Assembly: GCA_015501585.1 (NCBI GenBank)
Contig: JADNRY010000908.1
Coordinates: 1-21,987, forward strand
Length of the DNA stretch: 21,987 nucleotides
Direction: 5' to 3'
Source: Rhodocollybia butyracea
Taxonomy: Eukaryota; Basidiomycota; Agaricomycetes; Agaricales; Omphalotaceae
Of the stretch, positions 20,409 to 21,987 are shown in pieces. Position numbers and translations under genes: made by a program. How positions within the stretch are numbered: position 1 is the first letter of the stretch; the number at the start of each line of letters is the position of its first letter. The notes beneath the pieces are model-generated. The model searched no databases. It saw only the letters and a list, made by a program, of their open reading frames with translations, and was not told the origin of the DNA.

Positions 20409-21987
20409 ATGGACGGATTCGATGATCTGCTAGCCCCTTCACGGTCAATATTGGAAGATAACCCTTTTGACGAAGAACACAATCCCTTTGGCTCTGCACG
20501 TTCTGGCTCCCCAGATCCATGGACTTTTGGTCATCAGGATGCTTGGGGTGGGGATCAGCATGTAGCAGCGGAAGACCACGAATCTGAAGCACAAGAAGCA
20601 TCAACTTCCAGTCCTGTAACAGCAGAGCCAACTTCGCCACTGGCCAAATCTACGGAATCCAGTGACGACGATCCTCTTGCCGCCAGCGCCCTCTCTTCAG
20701 ACGAAGAAGATAACAAGCCTCTGGGCTTTAAGCGGGTACCAAAATCTCCAGGGTTTAAAGAGAGCTTTGATGTTGTAGCAGAGGAGAAGGAGAAAGGAAA
20801 GGCTCAAAGACACAGCTCAGGAAGAGGATATAAATTCGGAAGAGGAAACATCGGAAAGTACAAAAGGCTTCTCGGAAACAGCGACAATTCGACCCACCAT
20901 GATAGAGGAGCCCGAGCAGATTCCCTCCCGCCAGCCAACGCCACTATCCGCTACTACCTCTAGCACATCCGAGTCCAATTCCCCTGCAGCTGCTTGGGGT
21001 CCTCTTTCTACGCCAATGGCAGATGGTTGGGGTGCAAACGAAGCATACAGTCATACAGAATATGACGCAGGAATGTCCGCTTCTGCTCCTGTAGTCTCAC
21101 TGTCACAGGACGACGACAGCGATGACGATAAACCTATAGGACAGCTCGCACATAGCCTCTCCACGCCGCCTGTGAGTGTTGTTCAACTTACATTCTCGAA
21201 TATTTCTCATTCAGTCCCAGAATCCGAACCGATCTACAGCCCGCTCTTTATCGAGCCGAACCGATGATACTCTTCCTCCGCTTTTCACTATATCTGTCGA
21301 TGATCCACAAAAAGTTGGTGATCCTATCCGTTCGTACGTCATGTACACTGTCCACACACGAACAACCTCGCCTCTCTTCCAGAAATCTGCCTTTTCCGTT
21401 CTCCGTCGCTATTCCGACTTTCTCTGGCTTTACAACACCCTCTCATACAACAATCCCGGAGTGGTGGTTCCTCCAGTACCGGAAAAGAACCCATTACTAT
21501 TTACGAATCCTATTCTTGGATCTGCCGGCAAGAAAGGATACGTAGGGAGGTTTGATGAAGGGTTTATTAGGCAGCGGAGGTATGCTCGCGACTTGTTATT
21601 GGGAAACGCTTGATTACTCATTCTCACATAGGTTCGCACTTGAAAAGTGTGTACAAAAGATAGCCAATCACCCTGTGTTGTGCAAAGACGCGGACCTCAA
21701 ATTGTTCCTCGAGAGCGATACCTTTGCGTTGGACGCAAGTTCATTTGCCATGCTCTGCGCATTCGATCCTACTAACATCACTGTAGATTAAGCACCGTAA
21801 AACCGATCCAGGCTCTCCTGGCCCCTCGAGTGGTATCATCTCTTCAATTGGACAAACATTAGCAAGTGCGACTGGGTCGAGATTTTACGAGACTGACGAA
21901 TACTTTGATTCGAAAAAACCTACTTGGATTCACTCGAATCACAGTTCCGTTCTCTTGTCAAGTCTATCGATCTTGTATCTAAGCATC
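20409..21987 (+). CDS. Vps5/SNX1-type sorting nexin with PX domain, 3' end beyond the window
   Basis: Retromer-associated sorting nexin of endosome membranes. Exons: 20409-21171, 21215-21579, 21632-21734, 21787 to the window end. It begins MDGFDDLLAPSRSILEDNPF, a Vps5-like start with NPF motifs, then a long acidic, Ser-rich region. The PX domain begins at about residue 277: PLFTISVDDPQKVGD, the phosphoinositide-contacting RRYSDFLWLY, VVVPPVPEKNPL and a GRFDEGFIRQRRFALEKC helix. After it, ALDIKHRK, SSIGQTLASATG and RFYETDEYFD lead into the BAR domain, which is cut by the window edge. Frame breaks: AAA at 20806-20808 (one extra A) and an A6 run at 21913-21918 (likely one missing). The intron at 21735-21786 has a GC donor (GAC|GCAAGT). 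Confidence 0.85.

Noticed and set aside
20152..20640. Minus-strand 162-codon open frame
   Set aside because: It overlaps the start of the well-supported Vps5-like gene and has no family resemblance.

Overview
The window reads as nuclear DNA of a mushroom-forming basidiomycete (Agaricomycetes). Genes are split by dense, short introns of about 50 nt with GT/GC...AG ends. Several exons are very small (10, 13, 17 and 21 nt). The gene families (Zn2Cys6 factor, small GH18 chitinase, NOL8/Nop8, Vps5) are fungal. All exon models were assembled by eye from splice consensus, reading phase and family resemblance; no alignment was run.

Left part (1-6.4 kb): the 5' end of an Mpe1/RBBP6-type DWNN gene (minus strand), a 16-exon Zn2Cys6 transcription factor (minus), and a divergently placed, unrecognised gene (plus). 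The last carries a 189-bp inverted-repeat element with TA duplications and several frame breaks.

Middle (about 7.3-13.2 kb): three head-to-tail copies, about 1.94-1.95 kb each, of a gene for a single-pass membrane protein. Each has a signal peptide, a beta-rich ectodomain, a Pro/Ser/Thr stalk, a transmembrane helix and a conserved Ser/acid-rich cytoplasmic tail. The tail exon is well conserved and the stalk differs strongly between copies. Copy A has the original start. Copy B lost its start exon and half the ectodomain. Copy C lost the ancestral ATG but has another in-frame ATG 18 nt upstream. This array is the most unusual part of the window.

Right part: a 15-exon secreted GH18 chitinase (minus) that reads cleanly from start to stop, then on the plus strand a NOL8/Nop8-like ribosome-biogenesis protein, an uncharacterised coiled-coil membrane protein and the 5' two-thirds of a Vps5/SNX1-type sorting nexin.

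One caution covers the whole window. Many genes contain one-base frame breaks, mostly in A or T runs, including genes expected to be essential. I read most of these as likely sequence-length errors rather than gene death, so models that need a shift are reported as CDS with the break noted. The start-exon loss in copy B and the element insertion at 4930 cannot be explained that way.
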